This document shows positions 18,501 to 25,223 of a DNA stretch of 64,000 bases, piece by piece (positions within the stretch are counted from its first letter, which is position 1; each line of letters opens with the position of its first letter). The notes beneath the pieces were generated by a model that saw only the letters and a program-made list of their open reading frames with translations, made no database searches and was not told the origin of the DNA. The DNA comes from DASQFI01 sp963780895 (lineage in GTDB: Bacteria > Acidobacteriota > Vicinamibacteria > Vicinamibacterales > SCN-69-37): the NCBI GenBank assembly GCA_963780895.1, contig CAWAEG010000003.1, forward strand, positions 62,001-126,000, in the 5' to 3' direction. The translations under genes and the position numbers were made by a program.

Positions 18501-18702
18501 CGACGCCGCGGTGCTGAGCGGACTGATGGTCGGCGGCGACGCCATCCGCGGCCGCGCGTTCGCCGTGGACGTCCCGAACGCGCACAACGGCAAAGGGCGG
18601 GTCATCATGTTCTCGAACAACCCGATCTACCGCTGGCAGAACCACGGGGAGTTCAACATGATCTTCAACTCGATCATCAACTGGAACGACTCGGTGAAGT
18701 GA
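15574..18702 (+). CDS. Large M14 family zinc metallopeptidase with Gly/Ala-rich insert
   Basis: 1042 residues; the ATG at 15574 lies 8 nt from AGGAG, preferred over the GTG one codon earlier. Signal peptide ends ASIGLPA. The M14 carboxypeptidase core has the zinc motif HSGE near residue 179 (GGLHSGESGPPEML) and the third ligand region in IMHDLHEAQP. Residues about 390-513 form an extreme low-complexity insert of Gly, Ala and Arg (GGRGGRGG-type), then EWYRGIPIPP resumes. The C-terminal 500 residues resemble the extra domains of acidobacterial secreted M14 proteins (YSQWSGTQELGWYRHAFDQF). Probably periplasmic or secreted. Monocistronic; preceded by a 180-nt divergent promoter region. Confidence 0.9.
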   Translation: MNAIGSVLRRLRPTLLALGVLVIASIGLPAQQWVTETRDPKQAQDEDFAKAYKDWTGEPRYGSPLVDHLPRVQGVPMPKDVLGYHIGAPRTLTYYENILKYYRALAAATPRVTVETIGKSDENRELVVVWVSSDDNMKNLQQNRDNLARLADPRGVPDTSIKQLIATTRPHYHFIGGLHSGESGPPEMLMELVYRLATETSPFITAIRENVIVSVTPVADADGRDRNVDLFYCNQDSNAAPGGGAGAGAAAAPAGGRGGGGGACSLPYWGKYVYHDNNRDINLSQMQMRALADWYFTAHPPIMHDLHEAQPLLYTYSGGPPQNPNLDPILFAELPFFSNWELTQMTKWGMPGVYTHAFMDGWSPGYLGSIAYNHNGMMRMYETQSGRDGGPGPAAAGGGGAGAAPGATAPPAAGARGGAGGGGGRGGRGGAGGGGRAGGGATAGASQTGAAGAGAAAGAQAGEGARGAGAGGEQAGAEGRGAGAAGAQAAAGGGGAGRAGGGRGGVPTGRGGGQEREWYRGIPIPPGAQANFTRRNNTNYMQTGVLSGLQLTAMFPNLILENFYTKTRNSIEQGRTTAPFAYVIPAQRDMTRPTELVRILRVQGIEVGQTTAPVKIGDATYAAGSFVIKGGQPYWRLAKNLLERQDYPDPALRTYDDSGWSMGHAFNVEVKEIRDKAILDVAAPLIKVPELKGRVAGTGTAGLAVAHFGSNNMITFRYKLRNVPMKVAEKSFQVGGTDFPAGSFIVSAPADLAAVRAAVEQLGLTAAAFDTAPTVATHDGDVPRIAIYSQWSGTQELGWYRHAFDQFGIPFDLIYKERVKKGNLKNDYDVILMAAQTISRTDVLSSPASRPSAYVKSDKFKFLGMYGDTTDTTGGFGQDGVDAFETFLEAGGTIVAAERAVRFPIEFGFARSIYIESIQGVNAQKPLVQAEIVKTDHPVFYGYADKIFPIKYATQQSFFHVGVADEEHVLARFVGGDAAVLSGLMVGGDAIRGRAFAVDVPNAHNGKGRVIMFSNNPIYRWQNHGEFNMIFNSIINWNDSVK

Positions 18703-18732
18703 TGGACGGCGGCGTTCTCAAAAACACGGGCG

Positions 18733-18986
18733 CCGCCGGGTGTCGGTACGACGGGGCTGAAGTGCACATGTCGGTACGGCCGGTCTGAAGTGCCCGTGTC
18801 GGTACGACGGGTACGAGGAACCTGCAACCTGTCATCTTTCTTGACGTCTTCGAACCCGGCCTCGTTGAGCGATCAAAGAAGATGGCGAGCGCCAGTTCGT
18901 TCATTGTACCCGCCGTACCGACATGCGCTTTTCAGGTCCGCCGTACCGACACGCGCTTGTCAGACCTGCCGTACCGACGCCGGCCG
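18733..18986. repeat. 28-nt-unit mirrored array (GTCGGTAC family, full copy)
   Basis: GTCGGTAC begins at 18742, 18770 and 18798, exactly 28 nt apart, each unit ending CTGAAGTGC-CGT-like. The complement GTACCGAC occurs at 18915, 18943 and 18971, also exactly 28 nt apart. The loop region itself pairs (CATCTTTCTTGA with TCAAAGAAGATG). The whole 254 bp can form one hairpin between the convergent M14 and anti-sigma genes. Units abut without spacers. Confidence 0.92.
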
Positions 18987-18997
18987 TCAAAATCACT

Positions 18998-19840
18998 TCA
19001 CTGCGGCCCGACGAGCAGGATCGGCATCGTCGGCGTCGCCGATCCGCTCGGTTTCGGCTCGCTCGTGACGGCGATCGCGTCGATTGTCGTCACGCCCGGC
19101 GGCAGCGGCACGGTGGTTGACGCCGAGCCATCGGGCGTGACCTCGAACGTCCCCACGCCGATCGGCGTTTTGTCGGCGATGATCCACAACTGATAGATCC
19201 GGTCGGGAGGCAGCGCGGGCATCTGCGACGCGCTGAACGAGAGCCCGCGGGACGCGCTCAGATACGCCCGGCCGGATGCCGTCGCGGCCGGGCCCTGACC
19301 CTTCAGCACGACTTGCCGCGCATCCGGCGCGGTCATCACCTGGATCGTGCGGATCAAATTCGCTGAATCGCGCCGCAGCGACACAAGCTCGTCGCGCAGG
19401 CGGTCGGCCTGGTGCGACGTGACGGCCACCATCTGCTCGAGCGATTCGACCCTCGATCGCAGCGACCACGCGTACGTCCCGCTGGCAACCACGACGAAGA
19501 CAGCCGCCGCCGCGACGAGCCACGGCACGGAGGACGGGCGTGCCACGGTCTGCGACGGCGGAGAGATCGTCGTGGACGACGGGCGCGGCTCGAATCGCAG
19601 CGTCGCCTCAGGTCGTCCCGTGGCACGGGCGATCGTCCGCGCCTTGAGCGGCGCCGGCGGCGCGACCGGCTCACCGGTCATGCCGATGCCGGCGACGACG
19701 CGCCGCAGATCCGCGAGCTCGGCCTGACAACGGGCACACGACGCCAGATGCGCCTCGAACGCCCGGACCTCGGACGGATCGAGCGCGTCAATAGCGTACG
19801 ACGCGACGGCCTCTTCGAATTCCTCGTGCGCCGTGTTCAC
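18998..19840 (-). CDS. rskA: Anti-sigma factor, RskA type
   Basis: 280 residues. N-terminal zinc-binding anti-sigma domain with HLASCARCQAEL (HxxxCxxC) and the SYAIDALDPSEVRAFEAHL helix typical of RskA. One transmembrane segment near residues 110-130 (VPWLVAAAAVFVVVASGTYAW), then a coiled segment and the RskA C-terminal domain (LKGQGPAATASGRAYLSASRG, QLWIIADKTPIGVGTFEV). It holds its cognate ECF sigma factor inactive at the membrane until regulated proteolysis. ATGA overlap with the sigma gene upstream. Confidence 0.93.
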   Translation of the reverse strand: MNTAHEEFEEAVASYAIDALDPSEVRAFEAHLASCARCQAELADLRRVVAGIGMTGEPVAPPAPLKARTIARATGRPEATLRFEPRPSSTTISPPSQTVARPSSVPWLVAAAAVFVVVASGTYAWSLRSRVESLEQMVAVTSHQADRLRDELVSLRRDSANLIRTIQVMTAPDARQVVLKGQGPAATASGRAYLSASRGLSFSASQMPALPPDRIYQLWIIADKTPIGVGTFEVTPDGSASTTVPLPPGVTTIDAIAVTSEPKPSGSATPTMPILLVGPQ

Positions 19841-20415
19841 GTGAGCGCTCCCCTTAGCGTCATCATCGCGGATCGGATGCGCGTCTTGACGGTGCCGAGC
19901 GGGACGCCCGTCCGGGCCGCGATTTCCGAGTGCGTCAAGCCTTCGTAATACGCGAGATCGACGAGTAAGCGCTGCTCGTCGGGAAGTGTCTCGAGGGCGG
20001 CGCGCACGTGCTGCGCGTCCTCGGACGACATGGCGACCTGCTCAGGACTTCGGCCACCAGCCGTGAGCGGCAGCACGGCGACGGGATCCACCGCGCGATC
20101 CTGATCGGGGCGGGCGCGACGGGCACGCAACCGATCGATGGCCCGTGTTCGTGTCAGGAGCACGATCCAGCCGGCCACGCTCGCGCGCGCCGCGTCGTAG
20201 CGGCCGGCCTCGCGCCAGACCTGCGAGAAGACGTCCTGGACGACCTCCTCGGCCAGGTCCTGCTGGGCGAGGATCCGTCGGGCGAGACCGTAGGCCGTCG
20301 CGGCGTACCGATCGTAGAGCCGTTCCAAAGCGTCCGCCGATCCGCCGGCGACCGCCGCCAGAATCTGACGGTCGGCCTCGACAGCATCCATTCGCAGAGA
20401 GTCCGACACGGTCAA
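19837..20415 (-). CDS. sigK: ECF sigma factor, SigK-like
   Basis: 192 residues with region 2 (ALERLYDRYAATAYGLARRI, VQDVFSQVW, VAGWIVLLTRTRAIDRLR) and region 4 (LPDEQRLLVDLAYYEGLTHS, IAARTGVPLGTVKTRIRSAM). Directs RNA polymerase to stress-type promoters. Paired by overlap with its RskA-type anti-sigma factor. The divergent neighbour is a fasciclin-domain gene; in mycobacteria SigK/RskA control MPT70 and MPT83, which are also fasciclin proteins, so this looks like the same regulatory module. Confidence 0.94.
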   Translation of the reverse strand: MTVSDSLRMDAVEADRQILAAVAGGSADALERLYDRYAATAYGLARRILAQQDLAEEVVQDVFSQVWREAGRYDAARASVAGWIVLLTRTRAIDRLRARRARPDQDRAVDPVAVLPLTAGGRSPEQVAMSSEDAQHVRAALETLPDEQRLLVDLAYYEGLTHSEIAARTGVPLGTVKTRIRSAMMTLRGALT

Positions 20416-20452
20416 GCCGTCAAGACAGTACTACGGGTCTGGAGAGCAGGGG

Positions 20453-20562
20453 GATTGGGTAATTGGGTAATTGGGTAATTGGGTAATTGGGTAATTGAGT
20501 AATTGAGCAATTGCCAGCGATTCAATTACCCAATTACCAATTGCCCGATTACCCAATTCAAT
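20453..20562. repeat. Mirrored AATTGGGT octamer array B
   Basis: Five nearly perfect tandem GGGTAATT octamers, then GAGTAATT and GAGCAATT variants, a short spacer CCAGCGATT, and mirrored CAATTACC/CAATTGCC units. It sits between the divergent sigK and fasciclin genes, therefore in their promoter region. Confidence 0.9.
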
Positions 20563-20623
20563 CCGTTTCACCTAGCCCGCCCGTAGAACTGACTGCTGCC
20601 GACGTGCAGCAGGAGATGCCACG

Positions 20624-21265
20624 ATGAAACTCAAGTACTTCCTTTTCATGGCCCCGGTGCTGTCAGCCGTGGTCGTTCTCGCTGCCCAGGAACAGACCGT
20701 GATGGTCGGCGGCGAATCCATGTTCCCGTCGAAGAACATCATCGCGAACGCGATGAACTCGAAAGACCACACGACGCTCGTCGCGGCCGTCAAGGCGGCG
20801 GGCCTCGTGGACACGCTGCAGGGCGCCGGGCCATTCACGGTCTTCGCCCCCACGAACGCGGCGTTCGCGAAGCTGCCGGCCGGCACCGTTGACATGCTGC
20901 TGAAGCCGGATAGCAAGCCGGCGCTGACGAAGGTGCTCACCTACCACGTCGTCCCGGGCAAGCTCGACGCAGAGGCGCTCATGTCGAAAGTGCGCGCCGG
21001 CAAGGGTTCGGCCGAGCTCACGACCGTCTCCGGCAACACGCTGTGGGTCGTCGCGAACGGTCCGAAGAACCTGCTGCTCAAAGACGAGAAAGGCATGACG
21101 TCCGAGATCTCGACATACGACGTGCTGCAGTCGAACGGAGTCATCCACGTCATCACCAGCGTCTTGATGCCGAAGGTAAGAGCGCGGGTCGGTACGACGC
21201 CGTCTGAAAAGCGCGGGTCGGTACCTCGGGTACGTCGGGTACGTCGGGTCCATCGAACGTACTAA
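20624..21265 (+). CDS. Fasciclin (FAS1) domain secreted protein with array-derived C-terminus
   Basis: 213 residues, ATG 8 nt after AGGAG. Signal peptide (KYFLFMAPVLSAVVVLA) and one FAS1 domain: GPFTVFAPTNAAFAKLP (H1 motif), LTYHVVPGKLDA (YH motif) and NGVIHVITSVLMPK (H2). FAS1 proteins usually end at that point. Here the frame continues 29 residues (from 185) as an Arg/Val-rich tail encoded by the adjacent GTCGGTAC/GGGTACGTC array, probably because one base before an original TAA was added (AAGGTAAGA). Expected to be regulated by the divergent SigK/RskA pair. Extracellular or periplasmic; adhesion is the general FAS1 role. Confidence 0.92.
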   Translation: MKLKYFLFMAPVLSAVVVLAAQEQTVMVGGESMFPSKNIIANAMNSKDHTTLVAAVKAAGLVDTLQGAGPFTVFAPTNAAFAKLPAGTVDMLLKPDSKPALTKVLTYHVVPGKLDAEALMSKVRAGKGSAELTTVSGNTLWVVANGPKNLLLKDEKGMTSEISTYDVLQSNGVIHVITSVLMPKVRARVGTTPSEKRGSVPRVRRVRRVHRTY

Positions 21266-21371
21266 CGCTCGTCAGCTTCTTTAGAAAAAGAATGCTGGCG
21301 CGCGTCAGTACGTTCCTCGGACCCGACGTACCTGTCGTACCTGATGTACCCGTCGTACCGACAAGCGGGAG
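21176..21371. repeat. Mirrored GTCGGTAC / GGGTACGTC array
   Basis: GTCGGTAC at 21188 and 21217, then tandem 9-mers GGGTACGTC, then a hairpin core (CAGCTTCTTTAG... AAAGAATGCTGG), then mirrored GACGTACC and GTACCGAC at 21355. Same family as 18733-18986. Its left part is translated as the C-terminal tail of the fasciclin protein. Confidence 0.85.
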
Positions 21372-21390
21372 AAAGGCGCCGTCGTTCGTA

Positions 21391-22437
21391 TTACGCTTTC
21401 TGTAAAACGAACGAGAGCGGCTTTCTCCCGCTCCACCAGATCGCCACTCCCAGCATCAGCAGCGTAAGCGTCCCGAACGCGACGAGCGCCCAGCCGAACG
21501 GCAGTGCTCGATGAAGCGGCGCGCTGAAGGCGCCGTACGCCAGCGCGACATGGACCCAGTACACGAACAGCGACGTCCGCCCGAAGAGCACCAGGAGACT
21601 CCACCGGTCGCTCGTCGGCCGCTCCATCCAGGCCCACGCGGCGGCAAGCGCAAGCGTCATGACGCCCAGACGAACCAGAAAGAACGACAGCGACGTCGTC
21701 CAGAACTCGGATGGCGCGAAGGGCGGAGGAAGATATGAGCCCGTCCAGCCGGCAATGGCAACGGCGAGGCCCGCGCCTGCGAGCTTCAGATGAAACGCCG
21801 GCTCTTCGTCGCCCGGTCGGGGTGTGGAAATGAGGTGCCCGACGAACGTGCCGATGAAGACAAACGCAATCCACGGAAAAAGTGTGAAGACGCCGAGGTT
21901 CCCGACCGGACGGATGTACGCCTCGAGTCTCGGATAGAGAAGCGTCGGCCAGAACCACACGCGCGACCACGGCGTGAGCAGCACGATGATTACGGCGGGA
22001 ACCACGAGAAGGAACACGGCGCGGCGGGGCGTCGTCGCTCGTCCCCAGCAGAACGCCGCGGCGACCAGACCGAGCCCGAGAATGTTGAGGATGTCGGGCT
22101 TGAACAGCGACGACCAGGGCGCCGACAGATCGAACAGAAAGGACTGAAACCGGAAGAGATGCGCGAGGGCGAACACCTGCCAGCCGCGCACCTGGACCGC
22201 ACGCGCGGCCGCCCGGCGATCCATGCCGCTTTTTCGCATGTTCGAGAGGCCGGCGAAAGGAATCGCGACGCCCGCAAGAAAGAGAAACAAGGGTGCGGCC
22301 CAGCCACCCACAAGGGCCGCGACCCTGAACGCCTCGCTGCCGCGCGAGTCGGCCGCCGTCCAGGCGTCCAACGCGTGCCACTCCATCATGATCAGCACCG
22401 CGAGGCCGCGGAGCCAGTCGATGTACGGCCGCCTCAT
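21391..22437 (-). CDS. Heparan-alpha-glucosaminide N-acetyltransferase-like membrane acyltransferase
   Basis: 348 residues and about ten hydrophobic segments. The opening RRPYIDWLRGLAVLIMMEWH, followed by AAPLFLFLAGVAI, is the membrane acyltransferase signature shared by HGSNAT/YeiB-type families (DUF1624/DUF418-like). FGRTSLFVYWVHVALAYG near the end is the conserved histidine-containing segment. Likely transfers an acyl group to a periplasmic glycan or lipid; the substrate is unknown. Its ribosome binding site GGAGG lies inside the stem of a 52-nt hairpin just upstream (22445-22496). Downstream of the OsmC gene on the same strand. Confidence 0.85.
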   Translation of the reverse strand: MRRPYIDWLRGLAVLIMMEWHALDAWTAADSRGSEAFRVAALVGGWAAPLFLFLAGVAIPFAGLSNMRKSGMDRRAAARAVQVRGWQVFALAHLFRFQSFLFDLSAPWSSLFKPDILNILGLGLVAAAFCWGRATTPRRAVFLLVVPAVIIVLLTPWSRVWFWPTLLYPRLEAYIRPVGNLGVFTLFPWIAFVFIGTFVGHLISTPRPGDEEPAFHLKLAGAGLAVAIAGWTGSYLPPPFAPSEFWTTSLSFFLVRLGVMTLALAAAWAWMERPTSDRWSLLVLFGRTSLFVYWVHVALAYGAFSAPLHRALPFGWALVAFGTLTLLMLGVAIWWSGRKPLSFVLQKA

Positions 22438-22444
22438 CTGGGAT

Positions 22445-22496
22445 GACCTCCGAGGTCATTTCCGGCCCGCTTACACGGGAAATGACCTCGGAGGTC
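22445..22496 (-). promoter_or_regulatory. Hairpin that encloses the acyltransferase ribosome binding site
   Basis: Two perfect 19-bp arms (GACCTCCGAGGTCATTTCC at 22445-22463 and its complement at 22478-22496) flank a 14-nt loop. Each arm is itself nearly palindromic (GACCTC-C-GAGGTC). On the minus-strand transcript the GGAGG used by the gene starting at 22437 is inside the stem, so translation could be controlled by opening of the hairpin. Confidence 0.6.
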
Positions 22497-22504
22497 TTTT
22501 CCGG

Positions 22505-22906
22505 TCACTCCTCGACCTTGAACGTCGTCGACAGCTCCACGTCGGTCCGGAGAGAGTTCCAGACTGAGCAGTAGGTGGTGCGGGACAGCTCGACGGCTCG
22601 GGCGACCACCTGCTGGTCCACACGTCCGGTAAGCGCGAAGTGGAGTCGCATCGTCAGGAAGCGCCGCGGATGCTCCTCGGCCCGATCGCCGTCGAAGGTA
22701 ATCGTCATCGTACGCAGATCTTGCCTGGCTTTCTGAAGAATGTGGACGACATCCATGGCCATGCAGGCCATGACGGCGTACGCAAGCGCCTGGGGCGGCG
22801 AGGTCACGCCCTGGACGGAGCTGTCGAGCTCGATGCGTGGATGGCCGGCGCTGTTGACGAAGCGCAACCCGCCGCTCCAGTCGAGCGACAGCGACACCTT
22901 GGGCAT
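22505..22906 (-). CDS. OsmC/Ohr family protein
   Basis: 133 residues from the ATG at 22906 (MPKVSLSLDW); an upstream GTG at 22939 is an alternative, and neither has a strong ribosome binding site. The fold signature is clear: SPPQALAYAVMACMAMDVVHIL carries the conserved cysteine of the active helix, and a second cysteine occurs in TTYCSVWNSL. OsmC-like proteins reduce organic hydroperoxides with thiols in the cytoplasm, though the YhfA-type subgroup has no proven activity. Upstream of the acyltransferase; the two are separated by the hairpin at 22445-22496. Confidence 0.85.
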   Translation of the reverse strand: MPKVSLSLDWSGGLRFVNSAGHPRIELDSSVQGVTSPPQALAYAVMACMAMDVVHILQKARQDLRTMTITFDGDRAEEHPRRFLTMRLHFALTGRVDQQVVARAVELSRTTYCSVWNSLRTDVELSTTFKVEE

Positions 22907-22994
22907 CCGTACACGATATCCGACGAGGGCCGTTCTCACGGCTGCAGCATAAAGCCCGTTTCGTAAGCGGCCGACAATTTTGATCGAGGACGAC

Positions 22995-23312
22995 ATGGTC
23001 AATGAACGCCGGCAATATCCGCGCTGCGAAGTCTCGATCGACGGCCGCTGGCTGGGTGAGTCTGGCGGAACGACCTGCCAGGTCGCGAACATCAGCCTCG
23101 GAGGCTGTTTTGTGCGGACGTCGGCTGCCTCTGTCGAAGGCCTGGGAGTCCTGCGGTTGATCTTCGGACAGACCCCACTCACGCTCGCGGGCCGCATCGT
23201 CCACGCCGAGCGCGGCCGCGGGTTCGGTGTGAAGTTTCTGGACGTCTCGGCGGACGTTCGTGCCGAGCTGAAGGGACGTCTCGAAGAGCTGCAAGCAGCA
23301 CTCGTCGCCTAA
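22995..23312 (+). CDS. PilZ domain protein 1
   Basis: 105 residues from the ATG at 22995 (GAGGA 5-6 nt upstream; a TTG at 22980 is less likely). A single PilZ domain: the N-terminal RRQYPR supplies the RxxxR motif and VANISLGGCFV corresponds to D/NxSxxG, the two c-di-GMP contact motifs (here N replaces the usual Asp). Such stand-alone domains bind cyclic di-GMP and relay it to motility or surface machinery. Divergent from OsmC and followed by a second PilZ gene. Confidence 0.88.
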   Translation: MVNERRQYPRCEVSIDGRWLGESGGTTCQVANISLGGCFVRTSAASVEGLGVLRLIFGQTPLTLAGRIVHAERGRGFGVKFLDVSADVRAELKGRLEELQAALVA

Positions 23313-23425
23313 AGGTAAAAAAGGGGGCCTCGACCGGAACAAAGTTCATCCTGCGTCGGTCATTTTCGATCGGCACCCCAGCCGAGGTGCGCGCGTCAGC
23401 GGTACGTAAATTGCGCGGAGGGATT

Positions 23426-23893
23426 ATGAGTCCTCGCGTGTTAGTCGAACGCAGAAAACATCCTCGCGTGCGCGTGGCGCTCGACGGGCATTGGAAGGCT
23501 GAGTCGAGGCCAGGCTTCTATCAGGTTGCCGATCTCAGCCTCGGCGGGTGCTTCATCCACGCCCACAACACACCTGCGCTCGGCCAATCCGGGACGCTGA
23601 CCATCTACTTCAAACACGACGGACCGATGGTGATCGACGGAGAGGTGATCTCAGTGTCGCGTGAGGGCGGCTTCGCCCTCCGGTTTCCGCATCTGACCTC
23701 CTCGGACGAATTCCAGCTCGGCATGCAGCTCGAGACGCTGAAGTTCGACGAGTACGTCGATCATTTCCCGGTCAGCGCGTACGTCTGGAAGACGCCGAAG
23801 CCCCCAGCCGCCGCCGAGCCGCCTGCAACGAAAGAAAAGCGCTCGGATGTCCCAGGAAAAGCGAAAATACCCGTGGTTAAAGGGTCCGATTGA
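23426..23893 (+). CDS. PilZ domain protein 2 with Pro/Lys-rich tail
   Basis: 155 residues, ATG at 23426 preceded by GGAGGG. PilZ motifs: RRKHPRVR (RxxxR) and VADLSLGGCFI (DxSxxG), both intact, so cyclic di-GMP binding is plausible. After residue about 115 the protein has a disordered tail (KPPAAAEPPATKEKRSD). Paralogue of the gene 114 nt upstream; tandem PilZ pairs suggest two outputs of the same c-di-GMP signal. Confidence 0.88.
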   Translation: MSPRVLVERRKHPRVRVALDGHWKAESRPGFYQVADLSLGGCFIHAHNTPALGQSGTLTIYFKHDGPMVIDGEVISVSREGGFALRFPHLTSSDEFQLGMQLETLKFDEYVDHFPVSAYVWKTPKPPAAAEPPATKEKRSDVPGKAKIPVVKGSD

Positions 23894-23910
23894 CGGTCAG
23901 TGGCGAGAGC

Positions 23911-24756
23911 TCAAAGTCCAGCCTGGCCAGCACCTCGAGGCGCTGAAGGCTGGGAACTACTGATCAACGGGGCTCGCCACTCGCGCGCGGGTGGGCCAGG
24001 TTTCGGTCGGCGCTGGAAGATCGTCGAGATGAGCAGCCATCCAATCGGCAGAATGACCAGTAGGTACGTCAGGTACTGACCGTACATGCCGTCCGGTCCG
24101 TACGGCTCAGTGGCCCAGTGCAGGGCTTCCGAGTTCGGGATCCCGATGTTGGCTTCGGTCAGCTCGTGAAAGCCGTAGATCAGCAACTGAATCACGAAGA
24201 CGAAGAGGAACACCGCGGTGACTTGGAAGAACCGCGCCAGGTTCACGCGGTGTCCGTACCGTGACCAGAGCCACGCGACGCCGGCAGCCGCGATCGTTCC
24301 CGCGACGGCGCCGGCGAGGAGCGCCGCGCTCGACACCTGGAACAACAGCGTGTTCATGAGCAGCACCGTCTCCATGCCCTCGCGCGTGATCATCAGAATC
24401 GTGAATCCGAGGACGCCGAGAAACGCGGCGCGGCCCGCGCGGCGCGCCGACGACTCGAGGCGGCCTTCGATGTTCGCTTTGATCCGCCGCCCCGTCTTCC
24501 ACATGTGCACGATGAGCGTGGCCACGGACACCGCGGCGACGATCGCCAGCACACCCTCCCACAGCGGCTGATTGCGCGCCTGCTGGAGCGCCAGTCCGGC
24601 GGCGATGCTCAGCGCAATCGAGATCGCGATTCCCCACTTGACGGCGGAGATGAGATCCACGCGTCCCGTTTTCCTGAGATACGCGAGGCTGATGGCGACG
24701 ATGAGAAAGGCTTCGAGACCTTCCCGGAGGGTGATGACGAACGACTGGAGAGCCAT
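23911..24756 (-). CDS. FTR1-family high-affinity iron permease
   Basis: 281 residues from the ATG at 24756. Two REGLE-type iron motifs are present, REGLE at residues 11-15 and REGME at 125-129, each inside a hydrophobic helix, with seven membrane segments in all, as in bacterial EfeU/FTR1. It moves ferric iron across the inner membrane, usually with EfeO/EfeB partners, which are not in this window. A longer frame to 24822 would cover an operator-like palindrome and is rejected. The C-terminal tail is proline and serine rich. Confidence 0.9.
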   Translation of the reverse strand: MALQSFVITLREGLEAFLIVAISLAYLRKTGRVDLISAVKWGIAISIALSIAAGLALQQARNQPLWEGVLAIVAAVSVATLIVHMWKTGRRIKANIEGRLESSARRAGRAAFLGVLGFTILMITREGMETVLLMNTLLFQVSSAALLAGAVAGTIAAAGVAWLWSRYGHRVNLARFFQVTAVFLFVFVIQLLIYGFHELTEANIGIPNSEALHWATEPYGPDGMYGQYLTYLLVILPIGWLLISTIFQRRPKPGPPAREWRAPLISSSQPSAPRGAGQAGL

Positions 24757-24787
24757 AAACGTGAGACCGGGTGCGTTGAGTTTCGTT

Positions 24788-24807
24788 AAATGAGACGAGT
24801 CTCGTTT
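24788..24807. promoter_or_regulatory. Operator-like palindrome upstream of the iron permease
   Basis: AAATGAGAC-GA-GTCTCGTTT, 9-bp arms with one mismatch, 32 nt upstream of the FTR1 start and in the intergenic region shared with padR. A metal-responsive repressor site is a reasonable inference; it does not match a Fur or IdeR consensus. Confidence 0.5.
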
Positions 24808-24887
24808 TCGAAGGGCCAGCATAAGTCAGGAAATCCGACCGGTCAAGTCTGATTTAGCAGGGCTATTTAGACTACAATGCAGGCCTT

Positions 24888-25223
24888 ATGACGACCGGTC
24901 CCGCATACATCGGTGAGCTGGAACAACTCGTCCTGCTCGCAATCCTCCAATGCGGTGACGACGCGTATACGGTCTCGATCCGCCAGGTTCTCGCAGACCG
25001 CAGCCACCGCCGGCTCGCCCGCGGCGCGCTCTATACGTCTCTCGAACGCCTCGAGGCGAAGCGGCTCGTCACTTCGCGCCTCGGCGAGCCGCTCGCCGTC
25101 CGGGGCGGCCGGGCCCGCCGATATTTCACCGTCACGGCCGCCGGACTCGAGTCCCTGCGCAAGGTTCGCCAGGCCATCGACAACCTCTCGCGAGGTCTCG
25201 AAGGCCTCCTGGAAAAACCGTGA
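24888..25223 (+). CDS. PadR family transcriptional regulator
   Basis: 111 residues: a winged-helix domain of the PadR type (YIGELEQLVLLAILQCGDDA, ALYTSLERLEAKRLVTSRLG, YFTVTAAGLESL) followed by a short dimerisation helix. In Acidobacteriota PadR genes commonly precede an ADOP permease; here the two overlap by GTGA (25220-25223). It probably represses this operon. A palindrome AGTCT...AGACT (about 24847-24874) just upstream may be its site. Confidence 0.93.
   Translation: MTTGPAYIGELEQLVLLAILQCGDDAYTVSIRQVLADRSHRRLARGALYTSLERLEAKRLVTSRLGEPLAVRGGRARRYFTVTAAGLESLRKVRQAIDNLSRGLEGLLEKP

Noticed and set aside
18742..18986. Regular 28-nt repeats that could be taken for a CRISPR array
   Set aside because: The units abut with no spacers between them, the second half is in inverted orientation, and no cas gene is present.
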